Positions 25,157 to 34,367 of a DNA stretch of 64,000 nucleotides are shown piece by piece. How positions within the stretch are numbered: the stretch's first letter is position 1; every line of letters begins with the position of its first letter. The translations under genes and the position numbers were made by a program. The notes under the pieces were generated by a model that did not search any database, was not told the origin of the DNA, and worked only from the letters and a program-made list of their open reading frames with translations. Source of the stretch: an uncultured Bacteroidota bacterium (GTDB taxonomy: Bacteria; Bacteroidota; Bacteroidia; Chitinophagales; Chitinophagaceae); NCBI GenBank assembly GCA_903905065.1, contig CAIVEW010000025.1, forward strand, positions 1 to 64,000. The letters are read 5' to 3'.

Positions 25157-28018
25157 ATGAGTATGGATATTTTGGAGCCTGTGGCAGAAGCGGGTAATAT
25201 AGAGGTGATGGGGGCAAGGGTGCACAACCTGAAGAACATAGATGTAAGCATTCCCAAAAATAAATTAGTGGTCATCACGGGTATCAGCGGCAGTGGTAAG
25301 TCGTCGCTGGCCTTTGATACGATATTTGCCGAGGGGCAGCGGCGCTACATGGAGAGCTTTGCGGCCTATGCCCGCCAGTTCATGGGCGATCTCGACCGGC
25401 CAGACGTGGACAAGATCACTGGCCTTTCGCCGGTTATCAGCATTGAGCAGAAAACTACCAATCGTAATCCTCGTTCTACAGTGGGCACAGTGACGGAGGT
25501 TTACGACTTTATGCGCCTGTTGTTTGCGCGGGTTGCCGAGGCATTTTCTTACAATACCGGCAAGAAGATGCAGAAGTTCAGCGAAGAGGAGATTGTCGCC
25601 CATATAGAGCAGAATTTTGAGGGTAAGAAGATCATGCTGCTGGCTCCGGTGGTGCGCGGGCGCAAGGGGCATTACCGCGAGCTGTTTGAGCAGCTTCGTA
25701 AGCAGGGATACGTGAAGGTGCGCATTGATGGGGAAGTAACCGACCTGAAAGAGCGGATGCAACTGGACCGATACAAAATACACGACATAGAGCTGGTTGT
25801 GGATCGCCTCATCGTGCAGAAGGAAGGGGAGAGCAGGCTGGGCCAGAGTGTGCAGAAAGCGCTGCAGGTAGGCAAGGAGCTGATGTTTGTGGCCGACGTA
25901 GAGAAGAACACCATAAGCCAGTATAGCAGAACGCTGATGTGCCTGGATACCGGTATATCTTATGAGGAGCCTTCGCCTAATACCTTTTCATTCAACTCGC
26001 CTTATGGCGCTTGTCCCAAATGCAAGGGGCTGGGCGCGGTGTACCAGGTAAATATGGCCGAGGTGCTGCCGGATATGGAGAAGAGCATAACCGACGGCGG
26101 AATTGCTCCCCTGGGCGGTGAGCGCGATTCGTGGTCGTTTCAACAGGCTACGATACTGGCGAAGAAAAACAAGATACCGCTGAATGTGCCGCTGAAAAAT
26201 ATTCCTCAGAAGCAACTGAATATTTTGCTCTATGGTAATGAAGAGGGCGTGATCACCTATACGAATGATGAACCGGAAACCTACCACGAAGTGGTGGTGC
26301 AACATAACTATGAAGGTATTGTAAACATGGTGCTTCGGTGGTTCAACGAAACAACATCAGAAGGGATAAGACAGTGGGCAGAGAACTTTATGGAGCTCAA
26401 TTCTTGCCCGGTATGCAATGGCGCAAGGCTGAAAAAAGAAAGCCTGTTCTTTAAACTGGATGGGAAGAATATTTCCGAACTATCTGCGAAGTCGCTGCAG
26501 GAAATGATGGAATGGTTTGTGAATATAGAAGAGCGGCTGAGCAATAAACAAAACCAAATAGCTAAAGACATTCTTAAAGAGATTCGCGACCGCTTGCACT
26601 TCTTGTTGGATGTTGGGCTGCACTACCTAACCGTGGATAGGCCAACCCGCACCTTGAGTGGCGGCGAGAGCCAGCGCATCAGGCTTGCCACGCAGATAGG
26701 CTCACAGCTTACGGGTATCACCTACATACTTGATGAGCCCAGCATAGGCCTGCATCAGAGGGATAATTTACGATTGATAAAGGCATTGCGTAGCCTGCGC
26801 GATGGTGGTAATTCTGTGCTGGTAGTGGAGCATGACAAGGACATTATGCTGGCCAGCGATCATCTTATAGATATAGGCCCTGCCGCTGGTATGCACGGGG
26901 GCAGAGTAGTAAGCGCCGGCACACCGAAACAGATACTGAAGATGGACACAACCACTTCCAAGTATCTTAATCATACGCTGCAAATAGAAGTTCCGAAGGA
27001 AAGAAGAAAAGGTATAGGCAAGAAACTGCAACTGGATGGTGCAACCGGCAATAACCTGAAAAATGTTTCGGTGAAACTACCGCTGGGCACATTTATTTGT
27101 GTAAGCGGCGTGTCGGGCAGCGGAAAGAGCACACTGATCAATGAAACGTTGTACCCGCTGCTGGCAAAGCATTGTTATCCCAACTTCAAGCAGCAGCCCA
27201 TGCCTTATAAAAAAATGCAGGGGCTGGAGCATATAGACAAGGTAATAGAGATAGACCAAAGTCCGATAGGGCGCACACCACGTAGTAACCCGGCTACATA
27301 TTGTGGTTTCTTTAACGAGGTGAGGCAACTATTCTCCCAGGTACCAGAGGCTAAAATAAGGGGTTATACTGCGGGCCGGTTTTCCTTCAACGTAAAGGGC
27401 GGCCGTTGCGAGGAATGTCAGGGCGGCGGTATGCGCACCATAGAAATGAATTTCCTGCCGGATGTATATGTGCTGTGCGAGAAATGCAATGGCCAGCGGT
27501 ATAACCGCGAGACACTGGAGATACGTTACAAAGGCAAGTCGATCTCTGACGTGCTGAAGATGAATGTGGATGATGCGGTTGAGTTTTTTATCAATGTGCC
27601 CTACCTGCATCGTAAGATAAAGACACTGCAGGATGTGGGCCTGGGCTACGTGACCCTGGGGCAAAGCGCGGTGACACTCAGCGGCGGCGAAGCCCAGCGT
27701 GTGAAGCTGGCTACTGAATTATCAAAACGGGATACAGGGCAAACAATATACATTCTCGATGAGCCGACAACAGGTTTACATTTTGAAGACATAAAGCATC
27801 TATTGGCTGTGTTGAACAGATTGGTAGATCGTGGCAATACGGTGCTGGTAATAGAGCATAACCTGGATGTGATAAAGGTAGCAGACTATGTAATAGACAT
27901 GGGCCCTGAAGGCGGTGGCGGCGGCGGAACGGTTATTGGCGCAGGAACACCCGAGGATATTGCTGCTATAAAGGAGAGTTATACGGGGGTGTTTTTGAAG
28001 GAAGAGCTAGCGAACTAG
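25157..28018 (+). CDS. uvrA: Excinuclease ABC subunit A (UvrA)
   Basis: UvrA finds DNA lesions and loads UvrB in nucleotide excision repair. Two ABC ATPase halves are present. Walker A1 is [12 protein letters not shown] and Walker A2 is [12 protein letters not shown]; the signature motifs are [13 protein letters not shown] and [13 protein letters not shown]. Zinc modules appear as [22 protein letters not shown], and CEECQGGG...CEKCNGQRY. The insertion motif [14 protein letters not shown] is also typical. The length of 954 residues is normal. The frame opens at a TTG (25148), and the ATG at 25157 is the better start. Confidence 0.97.
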   Translation: MSMDILEPVAEAGNIEVMGARVHNLKNIDVSIPKNKLVVITGISGSGKSSLAFDTIFAEGQRRYMESFAAYARQFMGDLDRPDVDKITGLSPVISIEQKTTNRNPRSTVGTVTEVYDFMRLLFARVAEAFSYNTGKKMQKFSEEEIVAHIEQNFEGKKIMLLAPVVRGRKGHYRELFEQLRKQGYVKVRIDGEVTDLKERMQLDRYKIHDIELVVDRLIVQKEGESRLGQSVQKALQVGKELMFVADVEKNTISQYSRTLMCLDTGISYEEPSPNTFSFNSPYGACPKCKGLGAVYQVNMAEVLPDMEKSITDGGIAPLGGERDSWSFQQATILAKKNKIPLNVPLKNIPQKQLNILLYGNEEGVITYTNDEPETYHEVVVQHNYEGIVNMVLRWFNETTSEGIRQWAENFMELNSCPVCNGARLKKESLFFKLDGKNISELSAKSLQEMMEWFVNIEERLSNKQNQIAKDILKEIRDRLHFLLDVGLHYLTVDRPTRTLSGGESQRIRLATQIGSQLTGITYILDEPSIGLHQRDNLRLIKALRSLRDGGNSVLVVEHDKDIMLASDHLIDIGPAAGMHGGRVVSAGTPKQILKMDTTTSKYLNHTLQIEVPKERRKGIGKKLQLDGATGNNLKNVSVKLPLGTFICVSGVSGSGKSTLINETLYPLLAKHCYPNFKQQPMPYKKMQGLEHIDKVIEIDQSPIGRTPRSNPATYCGFFNEVRQLFSQVPEAKIRGYTAGRFSFNVKGGRCEECQGGGMRTIEMNFLPDVYVLCEKCNGQRYNRETLEIRYKGKSISDVLKMNVDDAVEFFINVPYLHRKIKTLQDVGLGYVTLGQSAVTLSGGEAQRVKLATELSKRDTGQTIYILDEPTTGLHFEDIKHLLAVLNRLVDRGNTVLVIEHNLDVIKVADYVIDMGPEGGGGGGTVIGAGTPEDIAAIKESYTGVFLKEELAN

Positions 28019-28052
28019 GGATGTTGCAGCGGTGTTTTTTTGAATTTTTGAA

Positions 28053-28079
28053 CCTGCCTGACGGCAGGCAAGTGTTCAC
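28053..28079. repeat. CCTGCC-TGAC-GGCAGG mini-hairpin with TTTTGAA on both sides
   Basis: CCTGCC (28053-28058) and GGCAGG (28063-28068) form a 6-bp stem with a 4-nt loop. TTTTGAA precedes it (28046-28052) and follows the 27-bp block (28080-28086), as a target-site duplication would. A relative with the same stem-loop geometry is at 36034-36049. It lies between uvrA and the chosen start of the VWA gene. Confidence 0.5.
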
Positions 28080-28095
28080 TTTTGAATTTGTCTTT

Positions 28096-29193
28096 ATGAA
28101 CGGTTTTGTGTTTTCGAAGTTTGATCCGAATGCAGATGGCAAGGCGCCATTTGATAAGTTGCTTGATGTGTTTACCGAGCTACTGCAATACACCAGCGGT
28201 GATGCAGGTGAAGCCTTGAGTTGGCTTTCGCAACTGGACAAGCAGTATAAGCTGACTAACAAAGATTACGGTATTGGTGATTTCATCGAAGACCTGAAAA
28301 CCAATGGGTATATCAAAGAAAATGACCAGGATGGTACATTCAAGATTACACCCAAGACCGAGCAGAGCATACGCAAACGCTCGCTGGAAGAGATCTTCGG
28401 GAAGATGAAGAAGTCGAAGCAGGGCAGCCACCGCACGTTTAAGACAGGTCAGGGTGACGAACCAAACCCTGAGATACGGCCCTATACGTTTGGGGACTCG
28501 CCGGAAACTATAGACTATACAGGAAGCCTGAAAAATGCATTCATCAATCATGGCATCGACAGCTTATCCATGCACGAAGATGACCTGGAGATACACGAAA
28601 CAGATTTTAAGGCGCAGACGTCCACTGTGTTGATGATAGACATTTCGCACTCCATGATACTGTATGGAGAAGACAGGATAACTCCTGCTAAAAAGGTCGC
28701 CATGGCCCTGAGCGAACTGATAACTACCCGTTACCCAAAGGATACGCTGGATATAGTCGTATTCGGTAACGATGCCTGGCAGATACAAATGAAAGACCTG
28801 CCTTACCTGGAGGTAGGTCCATACCATACCAATACGGTTGCCGGACTGGAGCTGTCGATGGAATTACTGCGCCGCAGGAAGAACCCTAACAAGCAGATAT
28901 TCATGATCACTGACGGCAAGCCTACCTGCCTGAAGGAAGGTGGCCGTTATTACAAGAACAGCTTTGGCATTGATAGCAAAATACTGAACCGTACGCTCAC
29001 CCTCGCTGGGCAGCTAAGGCGTATGAAAATACCGGTCATTACCTTTATGATAGCCCAGGACCCATACCTGCAGCAGTTTGTACGTGATTTTACCGAGGTG
29101 AACAATGGCAAGGCATTCTACTCCTCACTTGATGGCCTCGGCGATTATATCTTTGAAGACTACGAAAGGAACAAGAGGAAGACAGTGAGGTGA
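28096..29193 (+). CDS. VWA domain protein
   Basis: The C-terminal half holds a von Willebrand factor A domain with a MIDAS metal site: VLMIDISHSM (DxSxS), a Thr in the middle strand (HTNTVAGLELS) and FMITDGKPTC. The N-terminal half (about 130 residues) is charged and helical with no known motif. The family is often paired with a MoxR-type AAA ATPase, but none is beside it here. The frame is open from 28021, directly after uvrA, but the first 25 codons run through a palindromic repeat, and ATG 28096 (MNGFVFSKFDP) is favoured. It is probably cytoplasmic as no signal peptide is seen. Confidence 0.85.
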   Translation: MNGFVFSKFDPNADGKAPFDKLLDVFTELLQYTSGDAGEALSWLSQLDKQYKLTNKDYGIGDFIEDLKTNGYIKENDQDGTFKITPKTEQSIRKRSLEEIFGKMKKSKQGSHRTFKTGQGDEPNPEIRPYTFGDSPETIDYTGSLKNAFINHGIDSLSMHEDDLEIHETDFKAQTSTVLMIDISHSMILYGEDRITPAKKVAMALSELITTRYPKDTLDIVVFGNDAWQIQMKDLPYLEVGPYHTNTVAGLELSMELLRRRKNPNKQIFMITDGKPTCLKEGGRYYKNSFGIDSKILNRTLTLAGQLRRMKIPVITFMIAQDPYLQQFVRDFTEVNNGKAFYSSLDGLGDYIFEDYERNKRKTVR

Positions 29194-29194
29194 T

Positions 29195-29352
29195 AACCCC
29201 TGCCTCACCCCTGTCCCCTAAAGGGGAACCACGCATTTGGCTGAATCAAAAATTTGAGCTCAGAACCACTATTAGGCAAATTTATTTTTGAGAATGGGGA
29301 CAAAGCTGAAGATTTATTCTCAAGCACTCCCCTTTAGGGGCAGGGGGGTTAA
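29195..29352. repeat. Element with CCCCTAAAGGGG ends in inverted orientation
   Basis: The left end (29195-29230) holds AACCCCTGCC and CCCCTAAAGGGGA. The right end (29327-29352), read as its complement, holds AACCCCCCTGCC followed by CCTAAAGGGGAGT. The two ends are therefore imperfect inverted copies enclosing about 95 bp of AT-rich DNA with no reading frame. It fills the gap between convergent genes (VWA and pyrH). It may be a mobile non-coding element or a double terminator. Confidence 0.6.
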
Positions 29353-30059
29353 TTTACCAATGTCCCCACCTGCTTACCTGTAACGACTGCAAGGAGATTC
29401 CCCGACCGGTTCATATCGAACACGATAATCGGCAGATTGTTTTCCTGGCAAAGTGTAAAGGCGGTCATGTCCATCACTTTAAGGTTCTTACCAATAACTT
29501 CAGTGAAAGACAGAACTTCAAAGCGTACAGCATCTTTATCTTTTTCTGGGTCGGCGCTATAGATGCCATCTACCCTGGTGCCTTTCAGTATCACATCTGC
29601 GTCTATTTCAATTGCCCGGAGCGAGCCTGCGGTATCAGTGGTAAAATATGGATTGCCGGTGCCTGCACCAAAGATCACTACGCGGCCTTTTTCCAGGTGG
29701 CGTATTGCTTTACGACGAATATATGGCTCAGCCACCTGCTCCATTTTTATCGCGCTTTGGAGGCGGGTGGTCACCCCTTCTTTTTCCAGGGCTGCCTGCA
29801 GCGCCATGCCGTTTATCACTGTTGCCAGCATACCCATATAGTCTCCCTGCGCCCGCTCAATGCCGGTTTCGGCCTCATTCATGCCGCGGTATATGTTGCC
29901 CCCGCCTATCACTATCGCTACCTGTACGCCTATGTTGGTGATCATTTTGATCTCCTTTGCATACACTTCCAGCATTTTAGGGTCAATACCAAAATTGCGA
30001 TCACCCATCAGGGATTCACCGGAAAGTTTTAAAAGGATACGACTGTACTTTGGCAACAT
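29349..30059 (-). CDS. pyrH: UMP kinase (PyrH)
   Basis: The enzyme phosphorylates UMP to UDP in pyrimidine nucleotide synthesis. It belongs to the amino acid kinase fold: [19 protein letters not shown] at the N-terminus binds ATP phosphates, [15 protein letters not shown] is the glycine-rich loop, and [20 protein letters not shown] is the characteristic UMP-binding segment. The length of 236 residues is standard. Its stop overlaps the right end of the CCCCTAAAGGGG element, so its last codons lie in repeat-like DNA. Confidence 0.97.
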   Translation of the reverse strand: MLPKYSRILLKLSGESLMGDRNFGIDPKMLEVYAKEIKMITNIGVQVAIVIGGGNIYRGMNEAETGIERAQGDYMGMLATVINGMALQAALEKEGVTTRLQSAIKMEQVAEPYIRRKAIRHLEKGRVVIFGAGTGNPYFTTDTAGSLRAIEIDADVILKGTRVDGIYSADPEKDKDAVRFEVLSFTEVIGKNLKVMDMTAFTLCQENNLPIIVFDMNRSGNLLAVVTGKQVGTLVN

Positions 30060-30282
30060 ATTTTACGTTATTGAGTGTGATACTGCAAAGAAAAGAAAAA
30101 AAGCAGCGGTTTTAATGAATAAAGCGATAAAAGATATTTTTCTTTACATTGGTAAGAAAGTGGTTTAAACTGACTTCGCTGCGAGTATCATCATTTTTTG
30201 CCGGCGTTATCACGCATTATTATACATTGGTGCCATACATTTGGACGAATAATTTAAGCATTAACCACCAACTATTTGCATT

Positions 30283-31617
30283 ATGCTGCCGTTAAAAAAG
30301 CAAAGCATTACCGACAACGGTATCCTTTTGTGCCTCTTTATTATCTTCTTCTTTGCTAGTTTTTGGCGTTATAACTGCGGCCGTGATGTACAGAATATTC
30401 TCTGCTGTTCAGACCCCAAGGGCTATTACATGTATCTGCCTGCGGTGTTTGTGTATAAGGATATACACAAGCTACCGGATGAATTTTTCATGGGTGAAGT
30501 TAAAAATGCAAAAGGAGAGCGGTATACGAAGTACTCTTGCGGCACTGCTTATTTCTTCCTGCCTTTCTTCCTGGGGGCACATTTATATGTGCATTTAACC
30601 CATTCTGTAACCACTCCGTTTGATGACCCTTACTGCTATGCGATAATGCTGTGTGGTGTATTCTGGGCTGTGGTCGGGCTTTTTTTATTGAAAACATTGC
30701 TGCTAAAATATTTCAGTCGCGGGGTAACATGGCTTACGCTGTTTTGCATCGTAGCCGGTACCAATTTTTTTAACTATGCTACACTGGATGTAGGCATGTC
30801 GCACGTGTACAATTTCACTTTATTTGCGGCGGCTTTACTGATGACAGACCTGTATTACAAAGACCCGGGAAAAGGGAAAGCTATCATCCTGGGTTTATTA
30901 ACGGGCTGGATCGTATTGTCCCGGCCAACGAATATTGTAATGTTGCTCTTTTTGTTTTTGTACAGAGTGGTGAGCATGGATGACCTGAGAGCTCGGCTGC
31001 GGTTTTTCAGGCTGCATTGGTCGCATGTAGTGATTGCAGCGGTATTCTTCCTGGCTATCTGGATACCGCAGTTGCTGTACTGGAAAGCAATGACCGGCCA
31101 TTGGATCAAGTATTCATACGAAGGAGAGGGATTTATTTACTGGGCAAAACCGAAAATTCTCTCCGTGCTTTTTGATACGCAGAATGGATGGTTATTATAC
31201 TCACCGGTACTATTATTTTTGTTCTGGTCCCTGGTAAAAAGGAGGAAGGATCCCAGAACGAATTTTTGGGGAACAAGCATAGTGCTGATCATTATTACCT
31301 ATTTGTTTGCTAGCTGGTGGGCCTGGTGGTTTGGCGGGGCTTTCGGGCACCGCTGTTATGTAGACTACTATCCGTTGCTAGCCTTACCTGTTGCCGTAGC
31401 AATGGAAGGGGTTTTACGGTTAAGGAATAGCTACGCCAGGGTATCGCTCCTGGCTATGATATTTATTTTCTGTTACTACATTATAGGTTTCTCAGAGATA
31501 TACATGCAATTGGGGCGTGGTTTTGACGGCCCTGAATGGCAGTGGAACTGGGATAGCTGGCTAACGGTTGTCAGGGAAATATTTTTTATTCCCAATCCAA
31601 CTCATTTGCCATCCTAA
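30283..31617 (+). CDS. Polytopic membrane protein, possibly a GT-C-type glycosyltransferase
   Basis: A protein of 444 residues with about ten hydrophobic helices. After the first helix comes a periplasmic loop with NCGRDVQNILCCSDPKGYYM; loops with acidic residues at this position are typical of GT-C lipid-linked sugar transferases. Further motifs are ATLDVGMSHVYNFTLFAAAL, GWIVLSRPTNIVMLLFLFLY and FASWWAWWFGGAFGHRCYVDYYPLLALP. I recognise the overall style (a Bacteroidota family of unknown function) but no named family, so the enzymatic role is inference. It stands alone, convergent with gcvT. Confidence 0.7.
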   Translation: MLPLKKQSITDNGILLCLFIIFFFASFWRYNCGRDVQNILCCSDPKGYYMYLPAVFVYKDIHKLPDEFFMGEVKNAKGERYTKYSCGTAYFFLPFFLGAHLYVHLTHSVTTPFDDPYCYAIMLCGVFWAVVGLFLLKTLLLKYFSRGVTWLTLFCIVAGTNFFNYATLDVGMSHVYNFTLFAAALLMTDLYYKDPGKGKAIILGLLTGWIVLSRPTNIVMLLFLFLYRVVSMDDLRARLRFFRLHWSHVVIAAVFFLAIWIPQLLYWKAMTGHWIKYSYEGEGFIYWAKPKILSVLFDTQNGWLLYSPVLLFLFWSLVKRRKDPRTNFWGTSIVLIIITYLFASWWAWWFGGAFGHRCYVDYYPLLALPVAVAMEGVLRLRNSYARVSLLAMIFIFCYYIIGFSEIYMQLGRGFDGPEWQWNWDSWLTVVREIFFIPNPTHLPS

Positions 31618-31626
31618 ACTTATATA

Positions 31627-32712
31627 CTATGCGAATGGCATTTTCACCACCTGCGCTTTTACAGCCTTATCGCGGATCATTACAAACACATCGGTGCCCA
31701 TAGCGGTATGGCCGGTAGCTATGTAAGCCATACCTATGGCTTTGCCCAGGCTGGGTGATTGCGTGCCCGAAGTGATGACGCCGATTTCATTTCCTTCGGC
31801 ATCCTGTAACGCGTAACCATGACGGGGTATGCCTTTATCCACCATTTCCAGGCCCACCAGCTTACGTGCGGTGCCATGGTTTTTCTGCTGTTCAAATGTT
31901 GCGCGTGAGGTAAAATCCTTAGTGAACTTAGTGATCCATCCCAGGCCGGCTTCTATGGGGCTGGTTGTGTCGTCAATGTCATTTCCATAAAGGCAGAATC
32001 CCATTTCCAGGCGCAGGGTATCGCGGGCGGCAAGGCCTATAGGCTTCATGCCGTGCGGAGTGCCGACGCGGAAAATCTCGTCCCATATTTTATCGGCATT
32101 ATCGCCTTTATCTTCAAAGTATATTTCTACACCGCCGGCACCAGTATAGCCTGTGGCGCTCACCAGTACATTGTCAACACCGGCAAATTTTCCTTTTACA
32201 AAAGTGTAATATTTCAGTCCCGTGAGGTCCATATCTGTAAGCTGCTGCATAAACTTTGTAGCATGCGGCCCCTGCACCGCCAGCAGGCCGGTCTTATCTG
32301 ATACATTGTGCATCTCCACGTTGCCGGTATTGAATTTGCTGATCCATTCCCAGTCTTTTTCAATATTGGACGCGTTTACAACCAGCATATAAGTTTTGTC
32401 GTGCTCGATACAATATACGAGCAGGTCATCGACAATACCGCCTGTTTCGTTCGGCAGGCACGAATATTGCGCCTGTCCATCCTTAAGTTTGGCCGCATCG
32501 TTGCTGGTTACACGCTGTATGAGATCAAGCGCGCCTGCCCCTTTTAATATGAACTCACCCATGTGACTTACATCAAACACACCGGCGTTTGTGCGCACGC
32601 AGTGATGCTCTTCATTGATGCCTGTATAAGATATGGGCATGTTGTAGCCGGCAAATCCTGCCATTTTAGCGCCAAGGGCTAAGTGTCTTTGTGTAAACGG
32701 TGTGTTCTTCAT
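31627..32712 (-). CDS. gcvT: Glycine cleavage system aminomethyltransferase (T protein)
   Basis: GcvT transfers the methylene group of the aminomethyl-lipoyl H protein to tetrahydrofolate. The 361-residue protein shows typical motifs: [35 protein letters not shown] (read as consecutive segments at the N-terminus), the folate-binding stretch [34 protein letters not shown], and the C-terminal barrel with [21 protein letters not shown]. gcvH and gcvP are not adjacent. On the minus strand a -7 box TATTTTTG (complement of 32733-32740) lies 20 bp before the ATG. Confidence 0.97.
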   Translation of the reverse strand: MKNTPFTQRHLALGAKMAGFAGYNMPISYTGINEEHHCVRTNAGVFDVSHMGEFILKGAGALDLIQRVTSNDAAKLKDGQAQYSCLPNETGGIVDDLLVYCIEHDKTYMLVVNASNIEKDWEWISKFNTGNVEMHNVSDKTGLLAVQGPHATKFMQQLTDMDLTGLKYYTFVKGKFAGVDNVLVSATGYTGAGGVEIYFEDKGDNADKIWDEIFRVGTPHGMKPIGLAARDTLRLEMGFCLYGNDIDDTTSPIEAGLGWITKFTKDFTSRATFEQQKNHGTARKLVGLEMVDKGIPRHGYALQDAEGNEIGVITSGTQSPSLGKAIGMAYIATGHTAMGTDVFVMIRDKAVKAQVVKMPFA

Positions 32713-32732
32713 GTTATCCTTATAAGGTGGTG

Positions 32733-32740
32733 CAAAAATA
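32733..32740 (-). promoter_or_regulatory. -7 box TATTTTTG of gcvT
   Basis: The minus strand reads TATTTTTG, an exact TAnnTTTG match, 20 bp upstream of the gcvT ATG. A clear -33 element is not seen. Confidence 0.45.
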
Positions 32741-32821
32741 ATCGGTAATCAGACATTTTCAGATTTTGTTTTCAGAATCGGTATATTTTTCGCATCTTTC
32801 GTTCAGGGATATACAATTCTT

Positions 32822-34246
32822 ATGGTCTTTAGCAGTATTATATTTATTTTTTACTTTCTGCCGCTGTTCTTTCTTATTTATTACCTCGCAGATAAGAAGC
32901 TTAAGAATCTGGTGATCTTATGTGGCAGTGTTTTCTTTTACGCCTGGGGCGCGCCTGTTTTCATTTTTATTCTTTTAGGTACAACTGTCGTCGATTTTTT
33001 TATAGTACGGCTGATGGCCTCAAGGACAAAGAAAGGGCCACGAACGGCGCTTATGTGTATTTCTTTATCCATTAATCTAGGCCTGCTTTTTTACTTTAAG
33101 TACAGTAATTTTTTCGTTGAAAATATAAATTACCTTCTTCTACGAATTGGTGTAAAGGAAATTGCCTGGGTAAAACTCGTATTGCCAATAGGAATATCGT
33201 TTTATACGTTTGAAACGATAACATATGTGGTTGATGTGTACCGGGGCATTCACAAGCCGTTGCGCAACTTCTGGGATTACCAGCTTTACATAATTCTATT
33301 TCCGAAGCTGATCGCCGGCCCCATCATCCGGTTTCATGATTTTGCGGATCAGATATATGACCATACCAATTTTGAAACACCAGAGAACCGGCTAAAAGGT
33401 ATTTACAGATTCTTTATCGGACTGGGAAAAAAAGTATTGATCGCCAACGTGCTTGGCGCCAGCGCGGATATTATTTTTAGACTGCCGCACGCGCAACTGG
33501 GAACTTGTACAGCATGGCTTGGTGCATTGAGCTATACATTCCAGATATACTTCGACTTTTCCGGTTATTCTGATATGGCCATTGGCCTGGGATTGATGAT
33601 GGGCTTCAGGTTTCCGGAGAATTTTAATAACCCATACACGGCTGTGTCCATCACTGATTTCTGGCGGAAGTGGCATATGACACTGGGCAACTGGATGAGA
33701 AATTACCTGTATATCCCCTTGGGTGGCAACCGGGTGAAGAGCAAAGGTCGGTTGTATTTCAACTTGTGGCTGGTATTCCTGGCTTCGGGGCTTTGGCATG
33801 GTGCAGCCTGGGGTTTTGTGATATGGGGGGCGTATCATGGCTTTTTCCTGGTGATCGAGCGTATTTTCCTGGGAAAATGGCTGGCGAAGATGGGTAAGTC
33901 TGCAGTGATATATACACTGCCTGTGGTGATGATCGGTTGGGTGTTTTTCAAAACAGAGCACCTGCATGCGTCACTGGGTTATATTCACCGGATGTTGTCC
34001 TGGCACAGTGACAGTGACGCGTGGGTTCCGGATACTGAATACTTCACCTTCCTTGCCATTGCGGCTTTCTTTTCTTTTTTCACGATACCTGAGCTGGGCA
34101 AAAAAATACAGGAAAAAGTTTTTTACGAAGACCATTCTTTGAAGATGCATATTGCAATGGTTGTAGTGGCCCTTTTGCTATGTTTCCTGTCGGCTGGGCG
34201 GATCACTGTTTCGTCATTTAATCCGTTCATTTATTTCAGGTTTTAA
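32822..34246 (+). CDS. MBOAT-family membrane O-acyltransferase (AlgI-like)
   Basis: The 474-residue protein has about ten membrane helices and the AlgI/DltB-type motifs: LPIGISFYTFETITYVVDVY, FPKLIAGPIIRFHDF, SYTFQIYFDFSGYSDMAIGL, and FWRKWHMTLGNWMRNYLYIPLGG. The catalytic His is in SGLWHGAAWGFVIWG. AlgI-type proteins move acyl groups from the cytoplasm to a periplasmic transferase. The next gene, 121 bp downstream, encodes an AlgX/AlgJ-like protein, so the two should act as an O-acetylation pair for an exported polysaccharide or lipid. No polysaccharide synthase is adjacent. Confidence 0.93.
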   Translation: MVFSSIIFIFYFLPLFFLIYYLADKKLKNLVILCGSVFFYAWGAPVFIFILLGTTVVDFFIVRLMASRTKKGPRTALMCISLSINLGLLFYFKYSNFFVENINYLLLRIGVKEIAWVKLVLPIGISFYTFETITYVVDVYRGIHKPLRNFWDYQLYIILFPKLIAGPIIRFHDFADQIYDHTNFETPENRLKGIYRFFIGLGKKVLIANVLGASADIIFRLPHAQLGTCTAWLGALSYTFQIYFDFSGYSDMAIGLGLMMGFRFPENFNNPYTAVSITDFWRKWHMTLGNWMRNYLYIPLGGNRVKSKGRLYFNLWLVFLASGLWHGAAWGFVIWGAYHGFFLVIERIFLGKWLAKMGKSAVIYTLPVVMIGWVFFKTEHLHASLGYIHRMLSWHSDSDAWVPDTEYFTFLAIAAFFSFFTIPELGKKIQEKVFYEDHSLKMHIAMVVVALLLCFLSAGRITVSSFNPFIYFRF

Positions 34247-34367
34247 ATTATGGGGCAAAAAACTAAACAACCGTTATTTCCCGTCCAAAAAATAATTATT
34301 TATTTTCATCATCATACAAACCGGCGGCGAGGATTTTAGTCTAATCAATTATCCTGTAGATTTTATA

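Noticed and set aside
28021-28095. An ATG at 28021 as the start of the VWA protein, coupled to uvrA
   Set aside because: The first 25 codons run through a hairpin repeat and do not resemble an N-terminal domain, so the ATG at 28096 is preferred.
29195-29352. CRISPR-like array, because of repeated C/G-rich units
   Set aside because: There are only two core units, in inverted orientation, and no regular spacers or cas genes.
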